This document shows positions 34,966 through 44,822 of a stretch of 64,000 bases of DNA, in pieces; the stretch's first letter is position 1, and each line of letters opens with the position of its first letter. The translations under genes were made by a program, and so were the position numbers. This DNA is from Methanomicrobiales archaeon (GTDB lineage: Archaea; Halobacteriota; Methanomicrobia; Methanomicrobiales; JACTUA01): positions 124,001-188,000 of the forward strand of contig JACTUA010000003.1 in assembly GCA_015660865.1 (NCBI GenBank), read 5' to 3'. The notes under the pieces were generated by a model, which ran no database searches, was not told the origin of the DNA, and saw only the letters and a program-made list of their open reading frames with translations.

Positions 34966-35487
34966 ATGAAGGTCCGTGATATCGAGCTGAGGATCGCCCC
35001 GATCCAGATCGGGGTTCTCCTCTTTTTCGCGATTTTTCTTATTTTCGCTTACTGGACGAGCAGGAGCACTATCCTCCTCATCTTCGGGATCCCCATGGTC
35101 ATCGGCCTCGCCGTTATCCCCCTCCTGCTCAGGCACATGAGCCAGAGTCAGTACGAGGCGCTCATCCCCACGTACGAGAGCGAGGCCCAGAAGGTACGGA
35201 TCAAGGCAATTAACCTGAATATGCTCGGAAAACCCGTCCGTATCGAGGGGGTGGTCGAGCAGGTTCACTTCGACTTCCTGGACAGGCCCCAGTACATGGT
35301 CGCCGATCGATCCGGGGAGATCTCGGTGAAGATGTTCACCGCGCCGCGGGAGAAGATCCGGAAGGATGACATTGTAGAAGTCCTCGGGACCGTGATGAAA
35401 CGGTACATACTTGTCGGGGAGGACCCAGTGATCAACTGCGTCTCCATCAGAAAAGTCGCAGCTGATACACCCGTTCGGAAGCCCTGA
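34966..35487 (+). CDS. Membrane-anchored OB-fold protein
   Basis: 173 residues from the ATG eight bases after fdhC. Two hydrophobic helices (about 13-32 and 36-55) are followed by an OB-fold-like barrel (VRIEGVVEQVHFDF, YMVADRSGEISVKMF, DDIVEVLGTV), resembling tRNA_anti/NfeD-type OB folds. The barrel would face the cytoplasm. Tight coupling to fdhC suggests a partner or stabiliser of the channel, but the function is unknown. Confidence 0.75.
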   Translation: MKVRDIELRIAPIQIGVLLFFAIFLIFAYWTSRSTILLIFGIPMVIGLAVIPLLLRHMSQSQYEALIPTYESEAQKVRIKAINLNMLGKPVRIEGVVEQVHFDFLDRPQYMVADRSGEISVKMFTAPREKIRKDDIVEVLGTVMKRYILVGEDPVINCVSIRKVAADTPVRKP

Positions 35488-35646
35488 CTGCACTTTTCTA
35501 AGCCCGAAGGAACTCATGCCTCAGATGGTCACGAAGCATGGCAGGATGCTTTCCTGCACTCTTCAGTAAGTTCCCTGCCGCGATATCCATAGGATGGGAT
35601 AATAATCCCTCATGCCCACCCGTTGATAGGGAAGGTGGTGATCTCA

Positions 35647-36399
35647 ATGTGCGGGTCCGAAGAGGAGGTGTTCATCCGAAAGGGGACCGAGCTCGCGTCC
35701 GCGGGCAGGTTCAGGCAGTCGGTGGAATGGCTGGAGAAGGTCCTCTCACGCAATCCCGGCCATCCCCGGGCCCTGGTGGCGAAGGCCTCGAGCCTTTCGA
35801 GGATGGGGTACTTCCAGGATGCGGTCGGGTGCTGCGAGGAGGTGATCGGGAAGGATCCCCTGAATCCTGATGCATGGTTCACCCGGGGCAGCATCCTGTA
35901 CATGACCGGTCGGTGGAGAGAGGCAGTGGAATGCCTTGGACAGGCCACCCGTATAGACGGAAAGTACGCCGAGGCATGGTACATCCGGGGGAACTGCCAC
36001 TACTTCCTCGGGGAGTATGACGAGGCCCTCGACTGTTTCGACACGGTCATAGGGGTCGATCCCCGGTATCCAAAAGCCTGGTACAACAAAGGGGTGACCC
36101 TCGCGGATATTCATCGATATGGGGAGGCCATGAGATGCTATGAAGAGTGCCTGCGGATCAACCCGGGCGTTGCGGTGGTCTACACCAATATGGGGGTCGC
36201 CCTTGCCGGCCTCGGGCGATTTGATGAGGCCATCGGCAGGTTCGATGAAGCCATCGCGATCAATCCCCATGACCCCACCCCGTGGAACAACAAGGCGGCC
36301 AGCCTCAGGAGGCTCGGGAGGGATGGGGAGGCCGAGGCCTGCGCGGAGAAGGTGAGGGAGCTCACACGGGGCAGGGATATCCCCTGGATCATCCGATAG
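35647..36399 (+). CDS. TPR repeat protein
   Basis: About 250 residues of tandem 34-residue TPR units, for example AEAWYIRGNCHYFLGEYDEALDCFDTVIGVDP and its neighbours; about seven units are visible. The ATG at 35647 is chosen over the upstream TTG (35623) because GGTGGTGAT lies just before it. TPR proteins are protein-interaction scaffolds; no partner can be named. Similar TPR proteins lie at 44.5 and 63.3 kb. Confidence 0.85.
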   Translation: MCGSEEEVFIRKGTELASAGRFRQSVEWLEKVLSRNPGHPRALVAKASSLSRMGYFQDAVGCCEEVIGKDPLNPDAWFTRGSILYMTGRWREAVECLGQATRIDGKYAEAWYIRGNCHYFLGEYDEALDCFDTVIGVDPRYPKAWYNKGVTLADIHRYGEAMRCYEECLRINPGVAVVYTNMGVALAGLGRFDEAIGRFDEAIAINPHDPTPWNNKAASLRRLGRDGEAEACAEKVRELTRGRDIPWIIR

Positions 36400-36406
36400 G
36401 AACCCC

Positions 36407-38011
36407 TTAAAACCGGGAATCCAGCCCCTCGCGGATGGACCTCTCCTTCCTCTCGTTCAGGGCTGCCAGATACTCCTCGAAGAGGTGGATCCGGGTCGAT
36501 ACCGGGAAGGGGATGCCCAGGGTCGAGATGATGGCCTCACCGGGTTCGAGGGTCTGGATCTCCGTGTCCATCGGGGAGAGATCCTGCTTGGCATGCCCGG
36601 CTATGATCGCCCGGTCGTTCCTGTCAGAGAGCCCCATGACGACGAAGGTGTTCATCTGGGCAAGGACCCGGGGATCGACATTCTTCGGCTGCTGGGTGAC
36701 CACGCAGAGCCCGACACCGAACTTCCTCCCCTCCATCGCGCATTCCCGGAAGACGGCGGTTCCCGGCCCCCCGCTGCCAAGGACCCTCTGTGCCTCCTCG
36801 ATGGTGATGAGGACCTCCTTTCGCTCCTGAGTCTCCGCTTTGCCCCATCCCGAAGCCTCTCCGCGGTGGCGGTCCAGGATCTTCCGGGCCAGCACCGAAA
36901 GGACAAAGAGCTCGCTCCTCTCCCCCATTCCCGGGATATCGATGAGGGTCACCCGGTTCTCCCCGAGGTCTTTCAGGATATCCGGGATGGAGGAGCCCCG
37001 GGCGCGCAGGAACGGGTTGGACTTCACGAGGATTCCCACCCTTCTTTTCATCACCTGGAGGGTGCTCGAGGCGAACTGGCCGAGCTTCCTGGCAGTCTCC
37101 GGGTAGGGGCACCTGGCCATCCATGCCCCCTCTTCATCGAACTCGGTGGAAAGGAAGAGATCCACGAGCTCACTCCCCCGGACGTCCTCAAGCATCTCCA
37201 CGAGCTCGCGCTGTGCCGGCGAGTGGTCGAAGAGGAGGAGGAGATCGGGTGCCCGGAAGTCGTCATACTCCAGGAAGAGGCTGTTCAAGGAGTACCTGCG
37301 CCGGAAGGGTTCGTCCCGGATGGTGTAGACCGAGAGCCCGTCCCTGCCGGCCTGGTAATGAACGAGGCCCTCGGTGGGTTGCCCGGTAGCTGAAGCGCCG
37401 CCCGCCACGTACTCTCCATGGGGATCCACGAGGACGAGGCCGAATCTCCGGGTCTTCATGCACGAGGCACAGAAGACCTTCATGAAGTTGCTCTTTCCCA
37501 TCCCTGTGGTGGCAAAGACCCCCATGTGCTGAGGCATGACCCTGCTGTGGAGGGATACTTTCACATCCCTGAGGATCTCCTGACCGGATTTGAGGGAGCC
37601 CACCTCCACATCCCCCATCACCTGCTGGAGGAAGAGGAAGTCCGGTGCGGACGGGGCGAGGACCCGGGAGAACTTGGTGGGGAGGGTCCTCGGCTTCCGA
37701 AAGACGCCCTTCCCGTCCACGTACCCGAGGGGAAGCGCCTCTACGATGAGGTAGACGTCCTCGGAGAGCCCGTAGAAATGTTCGGAATGGGCCCTCCGGT
37801 CCCATTTCTCGTCCTCGAAGTTGGAGTCATGGGCGAGATCGGTGACCCTCGCAAAGAAGGTCATCCCCTTGGTCCCGTCCTCGATCTTCAGGATGTTGCC
37901 GACGTAAAGGGTCTGGTCATAGGGGATGGCGAACCGGTATGAGAGGACCGAGGTACCGATGAGCCTGAACTTGGAGGGGTCGGAGAGATCAGTATCGTGC
38001 AAATTCATCAT
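36407..38011 (-). CDS. herA: HerA-type bipolar helicase/translocase
   Basis: About 534 residues. The N-terminal HAS barrel (FRLIGTSVLSYRFA) precedes a FtsK/HerA ATPase core with Walker A ATTGMGKSNFMK, Walker B-like VLVDPHGEY and ITIEEAQRVL, and the arginine-rich C-terminus. HerA works with NurA as a DNA translocase in end resection after Mre11-Rad50. I prefer ATG 38011 (GGTGAT upstream); the frame opens at 38032. It overlaps nurA. Confidence 0.92.
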   Translation of the reverse strand: MMNLHDTDLSDPSKFRLIGTSVLSYRFAIPYDQTLYVGNILKIEDGTKGMTFFARVTDLAHDSNFEDEKWDRRAHSEHFYGLSEDVYLIVEALPLGYVDGKGVFRKPRTLPTKFSRVLAPSAPDFLFLQQVMGDVEVGSLKSGQEILRDVKVSLHSRVMPQHMGVFATTGMGKSNFMKVFCASCMKTRRFGLVLVDPHGEYVAGGASATGQPTEGLVHYQAGRDGLSVYTIRDEPFRRRYSLNSLFLEYDDFRAPDLLLLFDHSPAQRELVEMLEDVRGSELVDLFLSTEFDEEGAWMARCPYPETARKLGQFASSTLQVMKRRVGILVKSNPFLRARGSSIPDILKDLGENRVTLIDIPGMGERSELFVLSVLARKILDRHRGEASGWGKAETQERKEVLITIEEAQRVLGSGGPGTAVFRECAMEGRKFGVGLCVVTQQPKNVDPRVLAQMNTFVVMGLSDRNDRAIIAGHAKQDLSPMDTEIQTLEPGEAIISTLGIPFPVSTRIHLFEEYLAALNERKERSIREGLDSRF

Positions 38012-39017
38012 GGATATCACCAAAGAGGTCATGGATCACGTCGGGATTGAACCCGGCCTGCCCAACGCCGGCCAGGAGATCGTTCTTCACCTGCTGGAGG
38101 GCATCGGCCGGGATCCGCGCAGTCCGATGCGCATCAAGGAGGGGGTATGGATAGCCTGTCACCCTGCCATCGTCAGACCAGCCGGCCAGAAGCGACACGG
38201 TCTCTTTGAGGGCAGCATCATCGGTTGGTTCGGGTACCTCGATCTTGAAGGCCAGAAGAGACCGGGGATGGAGTGCAGCGACACAGGCAGCACCGTGGCG
38301 CCACTGCCGGTAGGGGGTGACGTCAAGGCCCTGCTCCCCGACCCTGAGGACCCAGGGCGGGGGTATGGAGAGGCTCTTCGCGAGGGAGAGGGCTGCCGGG
38401 ACAAGGGGGAGACCTCCGTCCCAGGTGATCGCGGTGCGCTTGGTTACCGCACAGAGATGAATACCCTTCTTTGCGCACGTCCGGATCAGCTGGACCAGCA
38501 CCGGCTCATGGCTCGCATGGCTGACCCGCAGCGCCCCGTCGAGTACGAGCAGATCCGAACGGCCGAGGCGTTCTGCTGCCTTGAGGGCGACCCAGTACTC
38601 CAGGGTATCCCTCATGACCGCCGCGGTCCTCCCGGGTTCATCGTCCCTCACCGTTGCCTCGGGATCGCTGCCAAAGCATTCACGATAAAGGGCTGAGAAG
38701 CTGCCATCCCTTTCTTCCCGCCCCAGGATGGCCAGACGGAGAGGGGTCACGGAGCGAAACTGACGGGAGCCGCCAGAGAACCCGCATACCGCCGCCCTGA
38801 GGAGCGCGACCGCGATACAACCCGCATCGAGGAGCATGGCATTGGATCCATCCACCGCGGCAATCGTCCCCACCTGTGCGGGCTCCACCCTCAGGTAAGA
38901 TCCTGCATCAAGATCAAAGCAGGAGGCAAATCGTGCATCAAGGTCCGGAGGATCCAGACCGCTGATGCGCTCGACGAGGACAGAGAGGTCTTGCCGGTAT
39001 TCACCATCCAGGGTCAT
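37989..39017 (-). CDS. nurA: NurA 5'-3' nuclease
   Basis: 342 residues. AAVDGSNAMLLDAGC is the NurA motif with the first catalytic aspartate, and LLVLDGALRVS holds the second. NurA forms a dimer on the HerA hexamer and resects DNA ends. Its ATG overlaps the rad50 stop (ATGA) and its 3' end overlaps herA, so the four genes are translationally coupled. Confidence 0.9.
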   Translation of the reverse strand: MTLDGEYRQDLSVLVERISGLDPPDLDARFASCFDLDAGSYLRVEPAQVGTIAAVDGSNAMLLDAGCIAVALLRAAVCGFSGGSRQFRSVTPLRLAILGREERDGSFSALYRECFGSDPEATVRDDEPGRTAAVMRDTLEYWVALKAAERLGRSDLLVLDGALRVSHASHEPVLVQLIRTCAKKGIHLCAVTKRTAITWDGGLPLVPAALSLAKSLSIPPPWVLRVGEQGLDVTPYRQWRHGAACVAALHPRSLLAFKIEVPEPTDDAALKETVSLLAGWSDDGRVTGYPYPLLDAHRTARIPADALQQVKNDLLAGVGQAGFNPDVIHDLFGDIHDEFARY

Positions 39018-41818
39018 GCTTCTGCCCCCTCCAGGTCCCTGATGCGGCTCTCGCTCTCGGAAACGGCCTCCACAACCAGAGTATTTCCGAACTCTCCCTG
39101 GACCTCTGATATATGGGAGATGAGGAAGATCTGGGGGAAGTAGGGCTCCAGGGTCCTGAATGCCCGGATGATATTCCCCCGCCGCTCCTCGTCCTGGCTC
39201 CCGAAGATCTCGTCAAAGATGAGAAAGGTAGTGTCATGGAGCTCATGCATCTCGGCGATGTAACGGGAGAGGGCGATGCGGAGCGCGATCGCGACGTCGT
39301 CCTGCTCGCCACCGGAGAAACGGGACACGGAATAGTCGCCGCCCAGGTCATGGACAAGAAGCTCGAAGCCGTCGTCGAGGATAACCGTGTCATAGCGCCC
39401 GTCTGTGATCTCGGAGAGGATGCGCCCTGTCTCGTCCTGGATCTGGTCCCGGACCACCCCCAGGAGGTGGTCGGTGAACCCGTTCAGCTGGTCCCGGGTG
39501 AGCTCAAGCATCCTGATCTCCTCGGTCAACCGGTCGTGCTCCTCCCGGTCTTTCTCCAGCCTTTCGAGCATACCGGTCAGGCGTCCCCGTTCCTCCTCGC
39601 GATACCCCAGCTCAGACCGGGACCTTTCCAGGAGCTGTCCAAGCTGGAGGAGATTCTGGCGAGCCTCCTCAAGGGCCCGATCCACCCGGCCGAGATCTTC
39701 AGGTGAATAGGCAATGCCCTGCAGCGTTGCATTCAGTTCCCCAAGGATCTGCATGACCGTCGCGGCCCGGGCTTTCAGGTCTTCCTCCTGCTTCGAAAGC
39801 ACCGGAATATGATCCATTTGGGACTTCAGCTCGAGATAACGCGTATGGTTCCGCTCAAATGCCTGGAACTCCTTTTTCAGCAGCTCATGAGTGGCGGGAT
39901 CAAAACCCAGCTTCTCCCGTTCACTGGCTATGGCCTCTCTCTCAGCTTTCAGTTTCTCCCGTCGTTTCTCCAGATCCTGTATCGTCCGGGCGAGGGCAGG
40001 CCGGCCCCTCAGCCGTTCGGTGGCTGCAAGATGCTCCTTCCACCGGTTCTCCAGGGATGCCAGTTCCTTCTCGAGTGCCTTGCGCCCGCCTGCGTCATAC
40101 CCGAGGGCAGCCCTCTCCTTCTCCAGCTCCTCTTTCTCGGAGATGTCCCGGAGGGAGCGTTCCTGGACCTCCTCCCACCTGGATGAGATCTCAGCGAGAG
40201 GGCTCACCGCATCGAGGAGTCTTCTCGCCTCTTCGAGGATCTCTTCCAGGGAGGAGATCTCCCCTTCTGCCTTCCGAATCTCTTCGTCTAGGCGCAGGAA
40301 CGTCTCTCTCTCATTCTCGATGCTCCGTCGGAGATCCGCAACGAGATCCAGGTAGTGGTGACCCAGCGGCTGGCGGCAGGTGGGGCAAGCCCCTTCAGGG
40401 CCCGAGACCTCAAGGGTTGCAAGGTCCCTCTCGAGATCCCCTTCCCTCCTGGCTGCCTGGTCCCGGACTGCAGTTGCATCGGCGATCGTGCGAAGAAGAT
40501 CACGCCGGCGTAGATCAAGTGACCCAACCGGCTCTTCCAGATCTTTGGGGGGCACACCCGCGGCTGTGGCGAGTTTTGTCAGGCGTTCCTTATCTCTCTG
40601 GATCTTCTCGATGCGGGACCGGAGCTCCATCCCCTGCCTCCGTGATTCCATGAGGGTACCCTCCTTCTGATCAATCCTCGCCGAGAGCGTCAGATACGCC
40701 TCCTCCAGTCCCCCCAGCTCTTCAAGCCGGGATTGGATGGCAGCACGGCGGGCGATCACCGGGGCGAGGGTCGAGATCATCTCCTCATCCCTCCCCAGGC
40801 GGGACGCCTCTTCACGGAAGCGGGCAAGATCCTCTTCAACCTCACTCAGCCTCTCGCTTTTATCCTTCTCCTTCGCAGTGAGTTCCTGAAAGGTACGGGC
40901 CCGATCCTGGCTTGTAACGTAGCGTTCTTTACAGGCCTCAAAATAAGATTCTTTCACGGTAACGGTCCTGAACTCCTCTTCCCACCTGCTGAGCGCAGCC
41001 ATCTCCTTCCGGATCCTGCCGAGCTCCCGGTCGACCCTTGCAGCCTCCTCTTCCCTGGCCCGGATGAGTGCTCTTGTGCTGTGATCTTTTGTCTCACGCT
41101 CATGCAGGCCCTTCTGTTTATGGTCGAGGGAAGCGATAGTTTTTCTAAGAGACCTCTCCTCTTCCGCAAGCCTCATTATCTCTTTCTCGGCATCTGCTTT
41201 CCCCTCTTTCGCTTTATCGAGTTGATTCAGGAGATCCTTCAGATCGACACCTTCCATCCTGCCCTTGATCTGGAGCACCTGGTCCTGGGCAGCCCTCACC
41301 TCATCCCTGAGAATTCCCCCGCCCTCCTCCTTCAGGCTGTCGATGCCCAGCACCCTGCGGAACCAGCTCTTCCGCACCTCAGGTGTCGCCTCGACGAGTG
41401 TCAGGAGCTCTTTCTGCCCGGAGAAGATGGTGTTCCTGAAATCGGCGTGGCCCATCCGGATCACCCTGCGGAGAGCGTCGTGGACGTCAGAGACCCCCCG
41501 TGCAAAGAGCTTTCCGCCCCGGTGGAGCTGGACGTCGTGCTTCTTCTTCCGGTCAAGGGACCGGACGAGCTGGAACTCCTCGCCCCGGACAGAGAAGTCC
41601 AGCCTCACCTCGGCCCGGTCACGTGGTCCTGCGGTTGCGCTGAGGATGTACTCGAGGCCGGTCTCCTTCACGCCGTAGAGGCAGAAGAGGATGGCATCTA
41701 CGATGGTGGTCTTCCCGGTACCGTTGTTTCCCAGGATGCCTGTGATGCCGTCCCTGAAGATCACATCCTGGTTCCGGTAACGCTTGAAGTTCCTCATCTG
41801 CAGCCTAAGGAGTTGCAT
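39014..41818 (-). CDS. rad50: DNA double-strand-break repair ATPase Rad50
   Basis: 934 residues. The N-terminal ATPase half has Walker A GNNGTGKTT, the long coiled coil is broken near residue ~477 by the zinc hook CPTC, and the C-terminal half has FSGGEQDDVAIALRIALS (signature) and FLIFDEIFGSQD (Walker B). It tethers broken ends with Mre11. Overlap of 14 bases with mre11. Confidence 0.95.
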   Translation of the reverse strand: MQLLRLQMRNFKRYRNQDVIFRDGITGILGNNGTGKTTIVDAILFCLYGVKETGLEYILSATAGPRDRAEVRLDFSVRGEEFQLVRSLDRKKKHDVQLHRGGKLFARGVSDVHDALRRVIRMGHADFRNTIFSGQKELLTLVEATPEVRKSWFRRVLGIDSLKEEGGGILRDEVRAAQDQVLQIKGRMEGVDLKDLLNQLDKAKEGKADAEKEIMRLAEEERSLRKTIASLDHKQKGLHERETKDHSTRALIRAREEEAARVDRELGRIRKEMAALSRWEEEFRTVTVKESYFEACKERYVTSQDRARTFQELTAKEKDKSERLSEVEEDLARFREEASRLGRDEEMISTLAPVIARRAAIQSRLEELGGLEEAYLTLSARIDQKEGTLMESRRQGMELRSRIEKIQRDKERLTKLATAAGVPPKDLEEPVGSLDLRRRDLLRTIADATAVRDQAARREGDLERDLATLEVSGPEGACPTCRQPLGHHYLDLVADLRRSIENERETFLRLDEEIRKAEGEISSLEEILEEARRLLDAVSPLAEISSRWEEVQERSLRDISEKEELEKERAALGYDAGGRKALEKELASLENRWKEHLAATERLRGRPALARTIQDLEKRREKLKAEREAIASEREKLGFDPATHELLKKEFQAFERNHTRYLELKSQMDHIPVLSKQEEDLKARAATVMQILGELNATLQGIAYSPEDLGRVDRALEEARQNLLQLGQLLERSRSELGYREEERGRLTGMLERLEKDREEHDRLTEEIRMLELTRDQLNGFTDHLLGVVRDQIQDETGRILSEITDGRYDTVILDDGFELLVHDLGGDYSVSRFSGGEQDDVAIALRIALSRYIAEMHELHDTTFLIFDEIFGSQDEERRGNIIRAFRTLEPYFPQIFLISHISEVQGEFGNTLVVEAVSESESRIRDLEGAEA

Positions 41819-42956
41819 CTTCCTCTCCTGCCTCGCCGGCCATCACGCTCTGGATAACCGCTGAACCTCTCTCGAAGATGAACCGGTGTTCCTTTTCGCC
41901 GAGGTTCTGGTCCTTCAGGTAGCCGCCGAAGAGTTCCACGTAGTCGACACCGGTGAGACTCCGGCGATCGGTGAGCGGAGTGCCGGATGTCCCCGACGTG
42001 AAGGATGTTCTCAGCTCCAGGAACCGGGACCTGGCTTCCCGTAAAAGACCGGGATCCACGGACTGGAATGTCCGCCGGCTTATTCCTGTCAGGGTGATAA
42101 TTGCCATGGCAGGTTGGCCGGAGTCAGCTACACCGATGGCTCTTTCGGCTATTCCTTCCCCTACCTCCCGTGGAGAGAGGGTTTCGCATTCCAGTTCCCC
42201 GAGGTCGACCATCGGGGTGCGGGGGAGATCGAGATGGTCGACTGTCTGCCGGTCCAGGTCAACGAGAAGACCCCCCTTCGTGTCGCCGATCTCGGCGTAG
42301 GTGATATATTCCTGAGAACCGCAATACCATGCATTGTCGGCAACCTGCTTCTGGCCGTGGAAGTGTCCGAGGGCGATGTAGTCGAATCCAGGGGAGAGCA
42401 TGGTCGTGTCGATCTCGTGCTCCATGACCGTGCCGAGCCGGTGATCCCTGAGAGTGCTTGCAAGCCCATGTGTAACGAGGACATTCCTCCCGTTCCTGAG
42501 GAGCTCGATCCTGTCAAACTCCTCCCGGTACTGGGATGGCTGCAGGAGGTTCGGAATCAGGTGGAACCGGGTATCTCCCACCTCCACATGTTCATACCTG
42601 TAGTGGTAGCCGGCATGGATGGGTGTACTGTGATACTCGAGGACCTCGAACGGGGATGTGGTATACCGGGACTTCTTCATGTCATGGTTGCCGGCGATGA
42701 TGACGAGGGGGATGCCTGCATCCCCGAGCCGGGAGAGGGCCTCGAGCGCCGTGGTGTAGGCGAGGGTCTTGGGCCTGACCGAATGGAAGAGGTCGCCCGC
42801 ATGGACCACGGCATCGGGACGCAACCTGATGATGGCATCCATGCCGTCGAGAAAGTGGGTGTAGACGAGGCGCTCGCGCAGGTTCACACCGTCGTCAGCC
42901 AGGCGGTTGAACTGCGAGAGGCCCAGATGGCTGTCTCCGATGTGGACGAATCTCAT
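41805..42956 (-). CDS. mre11: DNA double-strand-break repair nuclease Mre11
   Basis: 383 residues from MRFVHIGDSHLG, the conserved start with the first metal ligands. HAGDLFH, IIAGNHD and YIALGHFHGQ complete the phosphodiesterase site. It cuts DNA at breaks with Rad50. GGGGAGAG lies just before the ATG at 42956; the frame extends 11 codons further upstream. It is the first gene of the mre11-rad50-nurA-herA operon. Confidence 0.94.
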   Translation of the reverse strand: MRFVHIGDSHLGLSQFNRLADDGVNLRERLVYTHFLDGMDAIIRLRPDAVVHAGDLFHSVRPKTLAYTTALEALSRLGDAGIPLVIIAGNHDMKKSRYTTSPFEVLEYHSTPIHAGYHYRYEHVEVGDTRFHLIPNLLQPSQYREEFDRIELLRNGRNVLVTHGLASTLRDHRLGTVMEHEIDTTMLSPGFDYIALGHFHGQKQVADNAWYCGSQEYITYAEIGDTKGGLLVDLDRQTVDHLDLPRTPMVDLGELECETLSPREVGEGIAERAIGVADSGQPAMAIITLTGISRRTFQSVDPGLLREARSRFLELRTSFTSGTSGTPLTDRRSLTGVDYVELFGGYLKDQNLGEKEHRFIFERGSAVIQSVMAGEAGEEDATP

Positions 42957-43078
42957 CTCTCCCCTGCCCGAAATCATCCCCGCACCCATATAGAGCTCAT
43001 GCGGGTGGTGCGAAGATGAGAGGGACCCCCGATCACCAGCTATCTATACTCGTTCCCTGATATTTTTATGGGGATGGT

Positions 43079-43258
43079 ATGTCGCGAAGAGCTGTCGATG
43101 CAGTCTTCCAGGGCCTCTTCACCCTCACCGATATCAGGGTCATGCTCAGGAGGACGGCCCCCCTCCATGACCTCTCCGAAGAGGACCGGAGGGCAGTCCT
43201 GAAGCACCTCGCAGATCTCAGGCAGCAGATAGGGATCCTCGAGGAGGAGCTCCTCTGA
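43079..43258 (+). CDS. 59-residue protein coupled to SepCysS
   Basis: A short frame (MSRRAVDAVFQGLFTL... to ...QIGILEEELL) rich in Arg, Leu and Glu, probably two helices. It ends TGATG, sharing four bases with the SepCysS start, the classic sign of translational coupling, and GGGG precedes its ATG. Composition matches GC-rich coding neighbours. It could be a small partner of SepCysS; SepCysE, the scaffold of class I methanogens, is much larger, so homology is not claimed. Confidence 0.6.
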   Translation: MSRRAVDAVFQGLFTLTDIRVMLRRTAPLHDLSEEDRRAVLKHLADLRQQIGILEEELL

Positions 43259-44436
43259 TGAGGTGTACAGGGGATATCGAGGTCCGGGATCTTGAGGAGG
43301 TGGCGATCAACATCGATCCCATCCAGGCGGGGGGAAGGCTCACGGCAGATGCCATGAAGGCCATCATCGCCTATGGCGACGGGTACTCGGTCTGCGACAA
43401 TTGCCGGAAGCCCTTCAGGCTGGACCATATAAAAAAACCGCCCCTCGACGCCTTCCACCATGATCTAGCCCGGTTTGTCGGAATGGACGAGGCGCGGGTC
43501 ATGCCCGGCGCCCGGCGGGGCTTCCAGGCCGTGGCCGACACCTACGTCGAGAAGGGTTCGCCCGTCCTCCTCACCGCCCTCTCCCATTACACGGAGTTCC
43601 TGGCCATCGAGGCGGCAGGAGGGGTCCCCCGGGAGATCCCGAAGGATGCAAAGAATATTATTACCGCCGATGCCGCGGCCAGCCGGATCGAGGACGTGAC
43701 CAGGGAGTTCGGGCGCCCCCCGGCTCTCCTCTTCATCGATCACTTCGATTACCAGTTCGGGAACGAGCACCAGGTGCGGGAGATCGCCCGCGCCGCCCGT
43801 GCATATGATGTGAAGGTGATGTATAACGGCGCCTACACGGTGGGCATCATGCCCGTGGACGGAAAGGAACTGGGAGTCGACTTTGTCGTGGGCTCGGGGC
43901 ATAAGAGCATGGCGTCCCCTGCTCCATCCGGCCTCCTCGCGACCACGAAAGAGCATGCGCAGGAGCTCTTCCGAACGACGCAGGCCAAGGGCGACATCAC
44001 CGGAAGGGCGTTCGGGGTGAAGGAGGTGGAGCTCCTTGGGTGCACCCTCATGGGTGCGACCATCATGGGGATGATGGCCTCCTTCCCCCACGTCAGGGAA
44101 CGGGTGAACCGGTGGGAGGAAGAGCTCGCGAACGGGAAGATCGTCATCGATGCCCTCCGCTCAATCGAGGGAACCGCCATCCTCTCCGAGTATCCCAGGA
44201 AGCACACCCTGACACGGGTGGATACCCGCAAATCATTTGATCGGGTTGCAGAGTCGCACAAGAAGCGAGGGTATTTCTTTACGAGCGCCCTCTCCGAGAA
44301 GGGGATCGGGGGGGTCATCCCCGGGGCGACACGGGTCTGGAAGTTCAACACCTACGGGCTCACGAAGCAGCAGGCGGAGTACCTTGCCTCGGCCTTCACC
44401 GGGATCGCCCGGGAGAACGGGATACCGGTTAGCTGA
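43258..44436 (+). CDS. pscS: O-phosphoseryl-tRNA:cysteinyl-tRNA synthase (SepCysS)
   Basis: A 392-residue PLP enzyme that turns Sep-tRNA(Cys) into Cys-tRNA(Cys), the main cysteine route in many methanogens. PLP binds Lys216 in VVGSGHKSMASP. Three cysteines needed for persulfide chemistry are present: Cys46 and Cys49 (YSVCDNCRK) and Cys262 (LLGCTLMGA). The ATG overlaps the stop of the small upstream ORF. SepRS is not in the window. Confidence 0.95.
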   Translation: MRCTGDIEVRDLEEVAINIDPIQAGGRLTADAMKAIIAYGDGYSVCDNCRKPFRLDHIKKPPLDAFHHDLARFVGMDEARVMPGARRGFQAVADTYVEKGSPVLLTALSHYTEFLAIEAAGGVPREIPKDAKNIITADAAASRIEDVTREFGRPPALLFIDHFDYQFGNEHQVREIARAARAYDVKVMYNGAYTVGIMPVDGKELGVDFVVGSGHKSMASPAPSGLLATTKEHAQELFRTTQAKGDITGRAFGVKEVELLGCTLMGATIMGMMASFPHVRERVNRWEEELANGKIVIDALRSIEGTAILSEYPRKHTLTRVDTRKSFDRVAESHKKRGYFFTSALSEKGIGGVIPGATRVWKFNTYGLTKQQAEYLASAFTGIARENGIPVS

Positions 44437-44477
44437 TCCGTCCCGTTCGGGGCCCGGAGCAGGGCTGGTTTCCCCGG

Positions 44478-44822
44478 CTACCTCTTTACCTTCCTCGCCG
44501 TGCCGAAGCATTCCAGGGCCTCGTCCTGGCGCTGGAGCTTGACAAGAGTATTCCCCTTGGCGATCCAGGCCTGGCAGGACCTCGGGTCGATCTTCAAGGC
44601 TGTGGTATAACATTCGAGAGCCTCGGGATAGCGTTCGAGTGACTTCAGCTCATTGCACTTGGCGAGCCAGGCGTCGGCGGCCTTTGGGTTCTCCCTAATG
44701 GCCTGATCGAAATACTGGATGGCCTTCTCGTGCTTCCCCTCCTTCGCGCACCGCTGCCCCTCCTCCATCCAGGTGCAGGTCTTTGAATCGCCTCTTTTCT
44801 CCTCATTCCCTGCCATAATCAT
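44478..44822 (-). CDS. Small TPR protein
   Basis: 114 residues, about two and a half TPR units (EKAIQYFDQAIRENPKAADAWLAK, EALECYTTALKIDPRSCQAWIAKG). A Cys/charged N-terminus precedes them. Likely a protein-interaction module; no partner is evident. It converges on SepCysS. Confidence 0.8.
   Translation of the reverse strand: MIMAGNEEKRGDSKTCTWMEEGQRCAKEGKHEKAIQYFDQAIRENPKAADAWLAKCNELKSLERYPEALECYTTALKIDPRSCQAWIAKGNTLVKLQRQDEALECFGTARKVKR

Noticed and set aside
36485-37393. A 302-codon plus-strand frame opposite herA
   Set aside because: Antisense shadow of the herA ATPase, with low-complexity composition.
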